Shown here: piece by piece, positions 7,220 through 13,146 of the stretch
Layout: each line of letters starts with the position of its first letter
How positions within the stretch are numbered: the stretch's first letter is position 1
NCBI GenBank assembly: GCA_002298075.1
Contig: DBLW01000142.1
Span: 1-13,146 of the forward strand
Source: Bacteroidales bacterium UBA714
GTDB lineage: Bacteria > Bacteroidota > Bacteroidia > Bacteroidales > UBA932
Length of the DNA stretch: 13,146 bases
Direction: 5' to 3'
Made by a program: the position numbers and the translations under genes
Notes under the pieces: model-generated
The model's input: only the letters and a program-made list of their open reading frames with translations
Databases searched by the model: none
What the model was told of the DNA's origin: nothing

Positions 7220-7255
7220 AAAAGAGCCGGGGCGTCAAGCGGACCCGGCTCTTTT
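7220..7255. terminator. Bidirectional terminator between rlmI-like gene and flavodiiron gene
   Basis: AAAAGAGCCGGG (7220-7231) pairs perfectly with CCCGGCTCTTTT (7244-7255), giving a 12-bp stem and a 12-nt loop. The stem has a G/C-rich top and A/T base with four T residues on each strand, suitable for ending transcription from both sides of this convergent pair. Confidence 0.9.
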
Positions 7256-7306
7256 GCTTTGTTATTAGCTCTGTTAAATTCGTTCTGTGCATGTCAATAT
7301 CCAATT

Positions 7307-8521
7307 CTATGCCAGACCTGCGGACTTGCGGATGATTTCGGCAAGAGCCTTCATGTCGCACTTCTCAGGTGAATAAGCATGAGGGAATGATATGCCTCCG
7401 CTCTGGCTGCCTGGTGTCTCTTCCGGCAGTCCGATAAGCTCAAAACCGAGGGACTGAGCCTGTTCGGCGAGCAGCTTCACACTTGCGGCCGCCCATGAAT
7501 ATGAACCGAAAGCAACAAATTTGCGTCCCTTTACATTGCGTGCTGATATGGCTTTCATGAATGTCTCGGCAGGAGGGAAGATGCCGCCGTTGTATGTCGG
7601 GGAACCTATGGCGATTGTGTTGTATTTGAACACATCACGTAGTGCATCGGATATGTTTTCCGTGCAGAGAGGATGAATGGCGTTCGGTACGCCTGCCTTT
7701 GTAAGTTCTTTTGACAGGCAGAGTGCTGCTTCTGCTGTGTTGCCGTACATTGAGCCGTATGCGATGCAGACTCCAGGCTCAGCCTCATATCTGCTGAGTT
7801 TCCCGTAAAGTCCTGCCACATCTGCCGCAAGCTTCTCCCATACCGGACCGTGAGTGCTGCAGATTCGCTTTATCTCAAGTGCTGAGAGTTTCTTCATCGC
7901 GGCCTGCACTGTATTGCCGTATTTGCCGACGATGTTCGAATAGTATCGTATCATCTCATCGCGGTATGGCCCGAGGTCTTCAAGATCGCTGTCCGTGATT
8001 CCGGTTCCCGGTATGCCGAAAGTACCGAAAGCGTCTCCCGAGAAGAGAGTCTTTTCGCTTTCGTCCCATGTCATCATTGTTTCAGGCCAATGCACCATAG
8101 GGGTCATATGGAACGAAAGTACTGTCTCTCCCAATGAAAGGCTGTCCCCGTCACCTACTGTCCTGATTTTTTCAGCACTTATCCCGTAGTAGCCAGTGAG
8201 CATCGGTACGGCCCGTGAGCTTGCCAAAATCGTGATGTCAGGCCACAACTCCATTACGGCAGATACGGATGAGGAATGGTCCGGTTCCATGTGGTTGATT
8301 ATCAAGTAGTTTATCGGAGAGGCTCCGACATGTTTCCTGATGTTTTCAATGAATTTGTCCTTGAATCGCGCATCGACAGTGTCTATCAGCGCATTCTCCT
8401 TGTCAATGATCAAGTATGAGTTGTAGCTGACTCCGTATGGAAGCGGCCACAGGCCTTCAAACAATGTGGTCTCATGGTCATTGACGCCTACATAGCGTAT
8501 CTTTTCCGTAATTTTGCTCAT
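7307..8521 (-). CDS. Flavodiiron protein (FprA-family A-type flavoprotein)
   Basis: This 404-residue protein is a two-domain flavodiiron protein, which reduces O2 to water or NO to N2O in the cytoplasm of anaerobes. The N-terminal metallo-beta-lactamase-like domain carries the diiron ligands H77, E79 and D81 in NHMEPDHSS, with neighbouring H82. The others are H144 in MVHWPE, D163 in SGDAFG and H224 in STHGPVW. The C-terminal flavodoxin domain starts near 250; the FMN phosphate loop is YGSMYGNT (255-262) and SPTYNGG (307-313) lies near the flavin ring. No rubredoxin domain is attached, so electrons must come from a separate partner. It is the last of three minus-strand genes and follows the peroxidase by 57 bp, which suggests joint oxidative-stress defence. 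Oxygen versus NO preference cannot be read from the sequence. Confidence 0.93.
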   Translation of the reverse strand: MSKITEKIRYVGVNDHETTLFEGLWPLPYGVSYNSYLIIDKENALIDTVDARFKDKFIENIRKHVGASPINYLIINHMEPDHSSSVSAVMELWPDITILASSRAVPMLTGYYGISAEKIRTVGDGDSLSLGETVLSFHMTPMVHWPETMMTWDESEKTLFSGDAFGTFGIPGTGITDSDLEDLGPYRDEMIRYYSNIVGKYGNTVQAAMKKLSALEIKRICSTHGPVWEKLAADVAGLYGKLSRYEAEPGVCIAYGSMYGNTAEAALCLSKELTKAGVPNAIHPLCTENISDALRDVFKYNTIAIGSPTYNGGIFPPAETFMKAISARNVKGRKFVAFGSYSWAAASVKLLAEQAQSLGFELIGLPEETPGSQSGGISFPHAYSPEKCDMKALAEIIRKSAGLA

Positions 8522-8578
8522 TATTCAGTTGTTTGGTAATTATCTGTTTTTGGCAGATGTAGCTTGATGGGAAGGAAC

Positions 8579-9067
8579 TTAGCCGAGAAGTTTCTTGATG
8601 TGCGGCTCAATCTGCTCCGGAGTATCGCCCGGTGCGAACCTTTCCACCACGTTGCCTTGCCTGTCAATCAGGAATTTTGTGAAATTCCATTTTATTGAAG
8701 TGGAGCCGAGAAGACCTCTCTTCTGTTTCTTAAGCCATACATAAAGCGGGGCCGCTCCTTCTCCGTTCACTTCTATTTTTGCGAACTGCGGGAATGTGAC
8801 GTCATAGTTAAGCTCGCAGAAGCCCGCTATTTCCTTTTCCGTTCCCGGAGCCTGGTGCCCGAACTGGTTGCACGGGAAATCCAGCACGACGAAACCTTTG
8901 TCCCTGTATTTCCTGTAAAGAGCCTCCAAACCCTTGTATTGGGGAGTGAAACCGCATCCAGTTGCTGTGTTTACTGCTAAAATCACTTTGCCTCTGTAAA
9001 TACTGAGGTCCACCGGCTTTTGGCTCATGTCTGATACGGTGAAATCATAAATGTTCTTTTCTTTCAT
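8579..9067 (-). CDS. Glutathione peroxidase-family thiol peroxidase
   Basis: The 162-residue enzyme has the GPx fold signature. NTATGCGFTPQYKGLE holds the peroxidatic Cys38 (a cysteine, not selenocysteine, since the frame has no internal TGA). FPCNQFGHQAPG (64-75) holds the conserved Gln, and WNFTKFL (127-133) gives Trp127 and Asn128. FCELNYD carries Cys84, at the place of the resolving cysteine in thioredoxin-dependent GPx enzymes. Many Bacteroidota lack glutathione, so thioredoxin is the likely reductant; this is inference. It detoxifies H2O2 and organic peroxides and has no signal peptide. It lies 77 bp after the yicC-family gene and 57 bp before the flavodiiron gene on the same strand, so these may form one transcript. 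Confidence 0.92.
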   Translation of the reverse strand: MKEKNIYDFTVSDMSQKPVDLSIYRGKVILAVNTATGCGFTPQYKGLEALYRKYRDKGFVVLDFPCNQFGHQAPGTEKEIAGFCELNYDVTFPQFAKIEVNGEGAAPLYVWLKKQKRGLLGSTSIKWNFTKFLIDRQGNVVERFAPGDTPEQIEPHIKKLLG

Positions 9068-9080
9068 AACCCTAACAATT

Positions 9081-9112
9081 AAAAACTAACAGGTAGGGCC
9101 GTATAGCACAAA
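9081..9112 (-). promoter_or_regulatory. Possible promoter for the peroxidase gene
   Basis: On the minus strand, TTTG (9112-9109) is followed after exactly 20 bp by TAGTTTTT (9088-9081), one mismatch from TAnnTTTG. The spacing fits a Bacteroidota promoter, and the ATG is 13 nt further on. The mismatch in the -7 box makes this tentative. If real, the peroxidase and flavodiiron genes could be made without the yicC-family gene. Confidence 0.3.
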
Positions 9113-9144
9113 CTCTGCCAAATGGCTCCTCAGTCTTGCAGCGG

Positions 9145-10032
9145 CTAAAGGATATTCAGGCTCTGCTCCTTTATTTTCTCCAGCTCGTCTTTCATTTTCA
9201 CGACAATCTTCTGGATTTCCGTGTGATTGGCCTTGGAACCTGTCGTATTGATTTCCCGTCCCATTTCCTGGGCAATAAAGCCGAGCTTCTTTCCTGGAGC
9301 GGGCTCGTTGCTGATTGTGTCGAGGAAATATTTGCAATGCTGGCGCAGGCGAACTTTCTCCTCATTGATGTCCAGTTTCTCGATGTAATAAATCATCTCC
9401 TGCTCAAGGCGGCTCATCTCCGGCTCAGCCTTCAATTCCGCAAAGCGGGCCAAAATTTTTTCCCTTACGGCCGCGACCCTTTCGCTCTCGAACTGCTCCA
9501 CTTGCTCGGAATATGCCAAAATGCTGGCGACTTTTTGCGTGACGTCATCGTACAGGACTTCACCCTCCTGTGCCCTGAATTCGTTGATATTGTCGAGCGC
9601 TTTGTCTATGCAAGCCTCCACTTGAGGCCAGTTGATATCCGTTATGACGTCCTGTTTCTTGCAGTCTATGACATCCGGCATCTTCAGCAGTGTCGAAATC
9701 AGTTCGGCCGCGTTGTCGTTCAGCCTGCCGGCGGAACCTATCTGCTCCGCCAATGCCATTATTTGCCCATAGTATCCGACGGCCATTTCCATGTTGATCT
9801 GTTTGGCGTTTTCTGCTGCATTCGGCTCGTAGGTCATGAAAAAGTCTATGTTTCCTCTTTGCAGGGCATTTGCAATCTTATGGCGCACTGCTATTTCCTT
9901 GTCTTTCGGAAGCAGGGACGTCTTTATGCTTATGTCCGCTGTCTTTCCGTTCAGTGAACGTATTTCTACGGTTATTTTTCCTGATTCCAGCATGGTCTCC
10001 GCCTTGCCGTATCCTGTCATTGATCTTATCAT
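9145..10032 (-). CDS. yicC: YicC-family endoribonuclease
   Basis: The 295-residue protein starts MIRSMTGYGKAE, the family's conserved N-terminus, which fixes the start. It ends with the DUF1732-type region QEMGREINTTGSKANHTEI and a helix, as in E. coli YicC. YicC of E. coli is an RNase that acts on small RNAs such as RyhB; the name is transferred by family, and substrates here are unknown. The central part (about 170-260) is rich in charged helical sequence. In many bacteria the next gene downstream is gmk (guanylate kinase). Here it is a thiol peroxidase instead, so the usual pairing is absent. A TATTTTTG -7 box lies about 25 nt before the ATG, and just beyond it are the remnants of an MFS gene. 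Confidence 0.92.
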   Translation of the reverse strand: MIRSMTGYGKAETMLESGKITVEIRSLNGKTADISIKTSLLPKDKEIAVRHKIANALQRGNIDFFMTYEPNAAENAKQINMEMAVGYYGQIMALAEQIGSAGRLNDNAAELISTLLKMPDVIDCKKQDVITDINWPQVEACIDKALDNINEFRAQEGEVLYDDVTQKVASILAYSEQVEQFESERVAAVREKILARFAELKAEPEMSRLEQEMIYYIEKLDINEEKVRLRQHCKYFLDTISNEPAPGKKLGFIAQEMGREINTTGSKANHTEIQKIVVKMKDELEKIKEQSLNIL

Positions 10033-10056
10033 TGTGTTGAAGTATGTTTAGCGGCA

Positions 10057-10064
10057 CAAAAATA
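10057..10064 (-). promoter_or_regulatory. -7 promoter element for the yicC-family gene
   Basis: On the minus strand the bases read TATTTTTG, an exact TAnnTTTG match, about 25 nt before the ATG. No clear TTTG was found at -33. It lies downstream of the stop of the decayed transporter, so the gene would not depend on that locus. Confidence 0.45.
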
Positions 10065-10109
10065 AGGAAAATCTATTGAAACGGCCTGCAGAATTTGCGA
10101 AATGTCGTT

Positions 10110-10533
10110 CTACCTTCTTGCGGCCTGTCCCTTGCCCAGGGTGAAAGATGCTGCTGCAAGGTAGCATAAGCAGGCTCCTATGACCATTACGGAGCCGTTC
10201 TGATTGCCTACGGCGTCTGCGAGCATGCCCATGAGAGGCGGAATGACAGCACCTCCGCATACTCCCATAATCATCAGGCCGGAAATCTCATTGGTTTATG
10301 GAGAATATGCTTGAGCAAAAGAAGCCGGTTGCTCCCACGAGCGCCAATATGATGTTGGCCCTGAAATATGCGACATCGTTCATTTTCATCAGAAGTATGG
10401 AGCCTGCGACCGTCTCGCTGAGCGAAAAGTCATTCTTTATATAGCTTGTGGCAATGCCGGCCACATTGCAGAAGCCCATCACGAAAAATCCGAAAAGGAC
10501 AGGAAGAGCCTTTGTGAAATTTCTGTCAATCAT
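10110..10533 (-). pseudogene. Decayed MFS sugar transporter (FucP/GluP-like), both ends kept, middle lost
   Basis: From ATG 10531-10533 the frame gives MIDRNFTKALPVLFGFFVMG, the first membrane helix of a Bacteroidota FucP-like permease, followed by the typical DFSLSETVAG. The sequence then runs abruptly into a late helix (ALVGATGFFCSSIFSI) and stops at TGA 10288-10290 after 81 residues. In another frame, directly after, the C-terminal part continues as NEISGLMIMGVCGGAVIPPL, the GMLADAVG segment and a last helix, to TAG 10110-10112. Intact members have about 400 residues and 12 helices; here only about 140 residues remain, so one or more internal deletions plus a frameshift have removed most of the gene. 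Sugar transport is what the ancestor would have done. The broken regulator just upstream supports an old regulator-permease pair. Confidence 0.82.
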
Positions 10534-10903
10534 TTTTGATAATGTTGTTCCTGTCGAGCACGAAACGCTTACGGACAAGGACGGGGTCTCCCTCCTTAAT
10601 TCCGAGCTTGGCTGCCATTTCCGCATCAGCCTCTCGTGCAAATACCATTTCTTTGGAGGTCTTCACGAATATTCCGTATTTCTTTTCAAGTATCTCGTAC
10701 AAGGGAGAGGTCATGTCCTCTTCCACTGTCATTGGAATCTGTGGATTGAAATATGAAATGAAATACACGAACGGCAGGCCGGGCTTTCCCCTAAGCCTTT
10801 CAAAGCAGAGCATGTAAGTGTCCGGTGTCACGGAAAAGAATTTGCCGGCTTCCTCCGGCCTTTTCCTGAAGCTTATGTGCAGCTCGAAATTCGGCAAAAT
10901 CAA
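10526..10903 (-). pseudogene. Truncated GntR-family regulator, partial UTRA domain only
   Basis: The frame keeps a UTRA ligand-binding domain, from NFELHISFRKRPEEAGKFF through ERLRGKPGLPFVYFISYFNP and SPLYEILEKKYGIF to KEGDPVLVRKRFVLDRNN. In whole proteins of this kind a winged-helix DNA-binding domain of about 70-80 residues comes first, and the text after DRNN usually continues toward an IEYN...YYRAD motif. Both are missing: the frame opens at a stop (10934-10936) with no ATG, only a weak TTG at 10901-10903. It ends with IIKND and a TGA lying across the start of the MFS remnant. About 125 residues remain of some 240. It cannot act as a DNA-binding repressor. It once probably controlled the adjacent sugar permease. 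Confidence 0.8.
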
Positions 10904-10910
10904 AGTAAAC

Positions 10911-10942
10911 TTTGCTTTTGCTCCCGACTTTTGCTATATTTG
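10911..10942 (+). promoter_or_regulatory. Promoter of glnS (-33 TTTG, -7 TATATTTG)
   Basis: TTTG at 10911-10914 is followed after 20 bp by TATATTTG at 10935-10942, an exact TAnnTTTG match. This is the best two-part Bacteroidota promoter in the window. The glnS ATG lies 33 nt after the -7 box. A second TTTG at 10917-10920 is too close to serve as -33. Confidence 0.7.
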
Positions 10943-10975
10943 CAAGTTGTTTTGAAATTAAGCACTTCACATATT

Positions 10976-12646
10976 ATGGAAGAACTGAATAAAGAGGTCA
11001 ACGAGACCAGGAATCTCAACTTTTTGGAGGAAATCATTGAGGCGGATCTTGCCTCGGGAAAGTGCCGCAGTGTTCTGACACGTTTCCCTCCTGAACCTAA
11101 CGGATATCTTCATATAGGCCACGCAAAGAGCATCTGCATCAATTTCGGCCTTGCCAAGAAATATGGCGGAAAGACCAATCTCCGCTTTGATGACACCAAT
11201 CCGGTGAAGGAGGACACTGAGTATGTGGACTCAATCAAGGAGGACATCAAGTGGCTCGGTTTCGATTGGGAAAACGAGAGATATGCATCGGACTATTTTG
11301 ACCAGCTCTATGAATGGGCAGAGGAACTCATAAAGAAAGGTCTCGCTTACGTTGATGACCAGACTCAGGAGGAAATACGCGCAGGACGCGGTACAGTCCA
11401 GGTGCCTGGTACGGAAAGTCCTTACAGGAACCGCTCCGTAGAGGAGAACCTTAAGCTTTTCCGCGAGATGAGGGACGGAAAATATGCAGAAGGTGAGAAA
11501 GTGCTCCGTGCCAAGATTGACATGGCGCATCCGAACATGCTTTTCCGTGATCCTCTGATGTACCGCATCATACATGCCTCGCATCACAGGACCGGAGACA
11601 AATGGTGCATCTATCCTATGTACGACTATGCCCATGGCCAGTCTGACAGCCTTGAGAACATCACTCATTCGATATGTACGCTGGAATTTGACGTACACCG
11701 TCCTCTTTATGACTGGTTCATTGAAAAGCTCGATATATTCCCGTCCCATCAGTATGAGTTCGCAAGACTTAACCTGACATATACGGTAATGTCAAAACGC
11801 AAGCTCCTGGAGCTTGTCCGCAACGGTTTCGTTAACGGGTGGGATGACCCGCGCATGCCTACGATATGCGGAATACGCCGCCGCGGATATACTCCGGAGT
11901 CTATTAGGATGTTTGCCGAGAAAGTCGGGGTGGCAAAGCGCGAGCAGCTGATTGACCTGCAGCTTATGGAATGGTGCGTGCGCCAGGATCTCAATGAAAG
12001 GGCCAACAGATATATGGTCGTGCAGGACCCTGTCAAACTGACGGTAACCAATTGGGAGCCGGGTAGGGTAGAGTGGTTTGATGCTCCTTTGAATCCTGCC
12101 GATCCTGAGGGACCATCACGTAAGGTTCCGTTTACTGGTGAGGTCTATATTGAGAGAAACGACTTCATGGAGGAACCTCCAAAGAAATACTTCCGCCTTA
12201 AGCCTGACGGAGAGGTCCGTCTCAAATACACTTATATCGTGAAGTGTCAGGAGGTAGTGAAAGACGCTGAAGGCAACATTGTTGAAATCAAATGTACATA
12301 TGACCCGACATCGAAGCCGGGGGCAGGCGAGTGGCGCTCTGTAAAGGGCACAATCCACTGGGTGTCTGTCGGCCATGCCAAAGAGGTTGAGCTCCGTCTG
12401 TATGACAAGCTGTTCACCGAGGCCGAGATGGGTTCTATTCCGGAGGGACAGGACTACAAGAACTATCTGAACCCAGATTCTCTCGTAGTTGCGAAAGGAT
12501 ATGCCGAGCCGGCCCTACTTGAGGACAACAGCGGAATCGCGGTACAGTTCGAGCGTGTGGGCTACTTCTTCAAGGACCCGGATTCCACTTCAGAACATTT
12601 CGTGTTCAACAAGACAACTGCGCTCAAAGACAGCTTCAAGTTCTGA
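10976..12646 (+). CDS. glnS: Glutaminyl-tRNA synthetase
   Basis: The 556-residue enzyme charges tRNA-Gln with glutamine in the cytoplasm. Its length is close to that of E. coli GlnS (554). The class I signature HIGH is in PEPNGYLHIGHA (40-50), and the KMSKS loop appears as VMSKR (271-275), as is usual for GlnRS. Strongly typical blocks are RFDDTNPVKED (70-80), YPMYDYAHGQSDSLENITHS (213-232), RRRGYTPESIR and, in the C-terminal anticodon-binding beta barrels, VSVGHAKEVELRLYD. The protein ends at FNKTTALKDSFKF. The open frame reaches back to 10877, but ATG 10976 is used because it matches the family start and follows the promoter. The presence of GlnRS means Gln-tRNA is made directly here, so the indirect amidation route is not needed for glutamine. 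Confidence 0.97.
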   Translation: MEELNKEVNETRNLNFLEEIIEADLASGKCRSVLTRFPPEPNGYLHIGHAKSICINFGLAKKYGGKTNLRFDDTNPVKEDTEYVDSIKEDIKWLGFDWENERYASDYFDQLYEWAEELIKKGLAYVDDQTQEEIRAGRGTVQVPGTESPYRNRSVEENLKLFREMRDGKYAEGEKVLRAKIDMAHPNMLFRDPLMYRIIHASHHRTGDKWCIYPMYDYAHGQSDSLENITHSICTLEFDVHRPLYDWFIEKLDIFPSHQYEFARLNLTYTVMSKRKLLELVRNGFVNGWDDPRMPTICGIRRRGYTPESIRMFAEKVGVAKREQLIDLQLMEWCVRQDLNERANRYMVVQDPVKLTVTNWEPGRVEWFDAPLNPADPEGPSRKVPFTGEVYIERNDFMEEPPKKYFRLKPDGEVRLKYTYIVKCQEVVKDAEGNIVEIKCTYDPTSKPGAGEWRSVKGTIHWVSVGHAKEVELRLYDKLFTEAEMGSIPEGQDYKNYLNPDSLVVAKGYAEPALLEDNSGIAVQFERVGYFFKDPDSTSEHFVFNKTTALKDSFKF

Positions 12647-12679
12647 TGAGCAGCGGCTTTTGAACCTGCAATATAAATG

Positions 12680-12717
12680 AAATCGGGACCGCCCAAATTC
12701 TGGTGCGGTCCCGATTT
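12680..12717. terminator. Bidirectional terminator between glnS and the DsbD-like gene
   Basis: AAATCGGGACCGC (12680-12692) pairs perfectly with GCGGTCCCGATTT (12705-12717), a 13-bp stem. The 12-nt loop can pair further (CCA with TGG). A T-run closes the plus-strand side and an A-run precedes the stem, so it can serve both convergent genes. Confidence 0.9.
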
Positions 12718-12733
12718 TCATTATATCCTGGCC

Positions 12734-13146
12734 TTATTCTGCTTTCATGCCATGAATACCGCTTTGCAGGAAAGCGATGAAGCCGTCAATGCTCAGGTCG
12801 TAGCCTCGTGTCGGAACCAGCTGTTTTCCGTCCGGGGAGAGGATGATGTAGTTCGGCTGGGCATTCACGCCGAATCTCTCACGTGCTATGTAGGAGTTCT
12901 TGCGGCCGAGGTCCTTATAGACCTTTCCTGTACCTGCGTCAGTAAGGAAGTCCTCCTCTTCCAACTTGGTCTTGTCGTCTGTATATAGAGCGACAATCAC
13001 AAAATCGTTCTTCAGCATTTCAAGGACCTTAGGGTCGCTCCAAACGCGCGATTCCATCTCGCGGCAGTTTACGCAGCCATGTCCGGTTATATCAACGAAA
13101 ACAGGCTTGCCTGCGGCTTCTGCAGCTGCAAGGCCTTCCTCTATAG
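12734..13146 (-). CDS. DsbD-like thiol:disulfide interchange protein, C-terminal thioredoxin domain (5' end outside)
   Basis: The minus-strand frame is open to the right edge and ends at 12734, leaving 136 residues of the C-terminus. It begins IEEGLAAAEAAGKPVFVDIT, then GHGCVNCREMES with the redox pair CVNC. It continues with a thioredoxin-like domain: VIVALYTDDKT, an FGVNAQPNYIILSPDG strand and cis-proline region, and a final helix. This matches the gamma-type domain of DsbD proteins in Bacteroidota, in which a membrane domain passes electrons from cytoplasmic thioredoxin to this exported domain. The membrane part would lie beyond the window, so a free thioredoxin-fold protein cannot be fully excluded. 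An internal ATG at 13057 lies after the CVNC site and is not the true start. Confidence 0.85.
   Translation of the reverse strand, partial: IEEGLAAAEAAGKPVFVDITGHGCVNCREMESRVWSDPKVLEMLKNDFVIVALYTDDKTKLEEEDFLTDAGTGKVYKDLGRKNSYIARERFGVNAQPNYIILSPDGKQLVPTRGYDLSIDGFIAFLQSGIHGMKAE

Noticed and set aside
9136..9957. Open frame of 273 codons on the plus strand across the yicC-family gene
   Set aside because: It is antisense to a clear YicC protein with conserved ends; the encoded sequence resembles no family and has no promoter or ribosome site.
10048..10260. Minus-strand open frame of 70 codons rich in Arg, His and Ser
   Set aside because: It is an out-of-frame reading of the decayed MFS transporter's C-terminal part; the neighbouring frame gives the real membrane helix sequence.
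1..13146. Search for tRNA genes, CRISPR repeats, riboswitches, transposases and tandem repeats
   Set aside because: No cloverleaf, repeated spacer pattern, inverted-repeat-flanked transposase gene or tandem array was recognised on either strand by eye.

Overview
The window looks like chromosomal DNA of a member of the Bacteroidota, probably the order Bacteroidales. The evidence is a type III glutamine synthetase, a glutaminyl-tRNA synthetase, a DsbD-type protein with a CVNC thioredoxin site, and a FucP-like sugar transporter with a GntR/UTRA regulator (both broken). Several genes are preceded by TAnnTTTG boxes, the -7 element of Bacteroidota promoters, and most starts lack a strong Shine-Dalgarno. 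Genus cannot be fixed from the sequence alone. No tRNA, rRNA, CRISPR array or insertion sequence was seen.

Bases 1-1106 hold the end of a phage-like module. It contains the C-terminus of a small membrane protein (holin-like by position), an overlapping M15A-type peptidase (endolysin-like), and a membrane-anchored protein with a DUF6808-like look. A terminator-like hairpin separates the last two. Bases 1129-3141 carry a small alpha/beta hydrolase (+) facing a class I aminotransferase (-), with a 22-bp perfect hairpin between their ends. The aminotransferase and glutamine synthetase III (glnN) diverge from a 91-bp gap that holds a TATCTTTG box on each strand. After glnN come a DEDDy 3'-5' exonuclease and an RlmI-like rRNA methyltransferase that overlap by ATGA.

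Bases 7307-10032 hold three minus-strand genes in transcription order: a YicC-family endoribonuclease, a thiol (GPx-like) peroxidase and a flavodiiron protein. The last two suggest oxygen/peroxide defence in an anaerobe. Bases 10110-10903 are a decayed sugar locus: a GntR regulator reduced to part of its ligand-binding UTRA domain, then an MFS transporter reduced to its two ends with a frameshift. Glutaminyl-tRNA synthetase follows on the plus strand with a good promoter, and then the C-terminal thioredoxin domain of a DsbD-like protein enters from the right edge on the minus strand.

Three convergent gene pairs each share a strong hairpin terminator (1824-1874, 7220-7255, 12680-12717). Apart from the phage-like cassette and the pseudogene pair, the window is ordinary housekeeping DNA. 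I did not find a convincing undescribed system in it.
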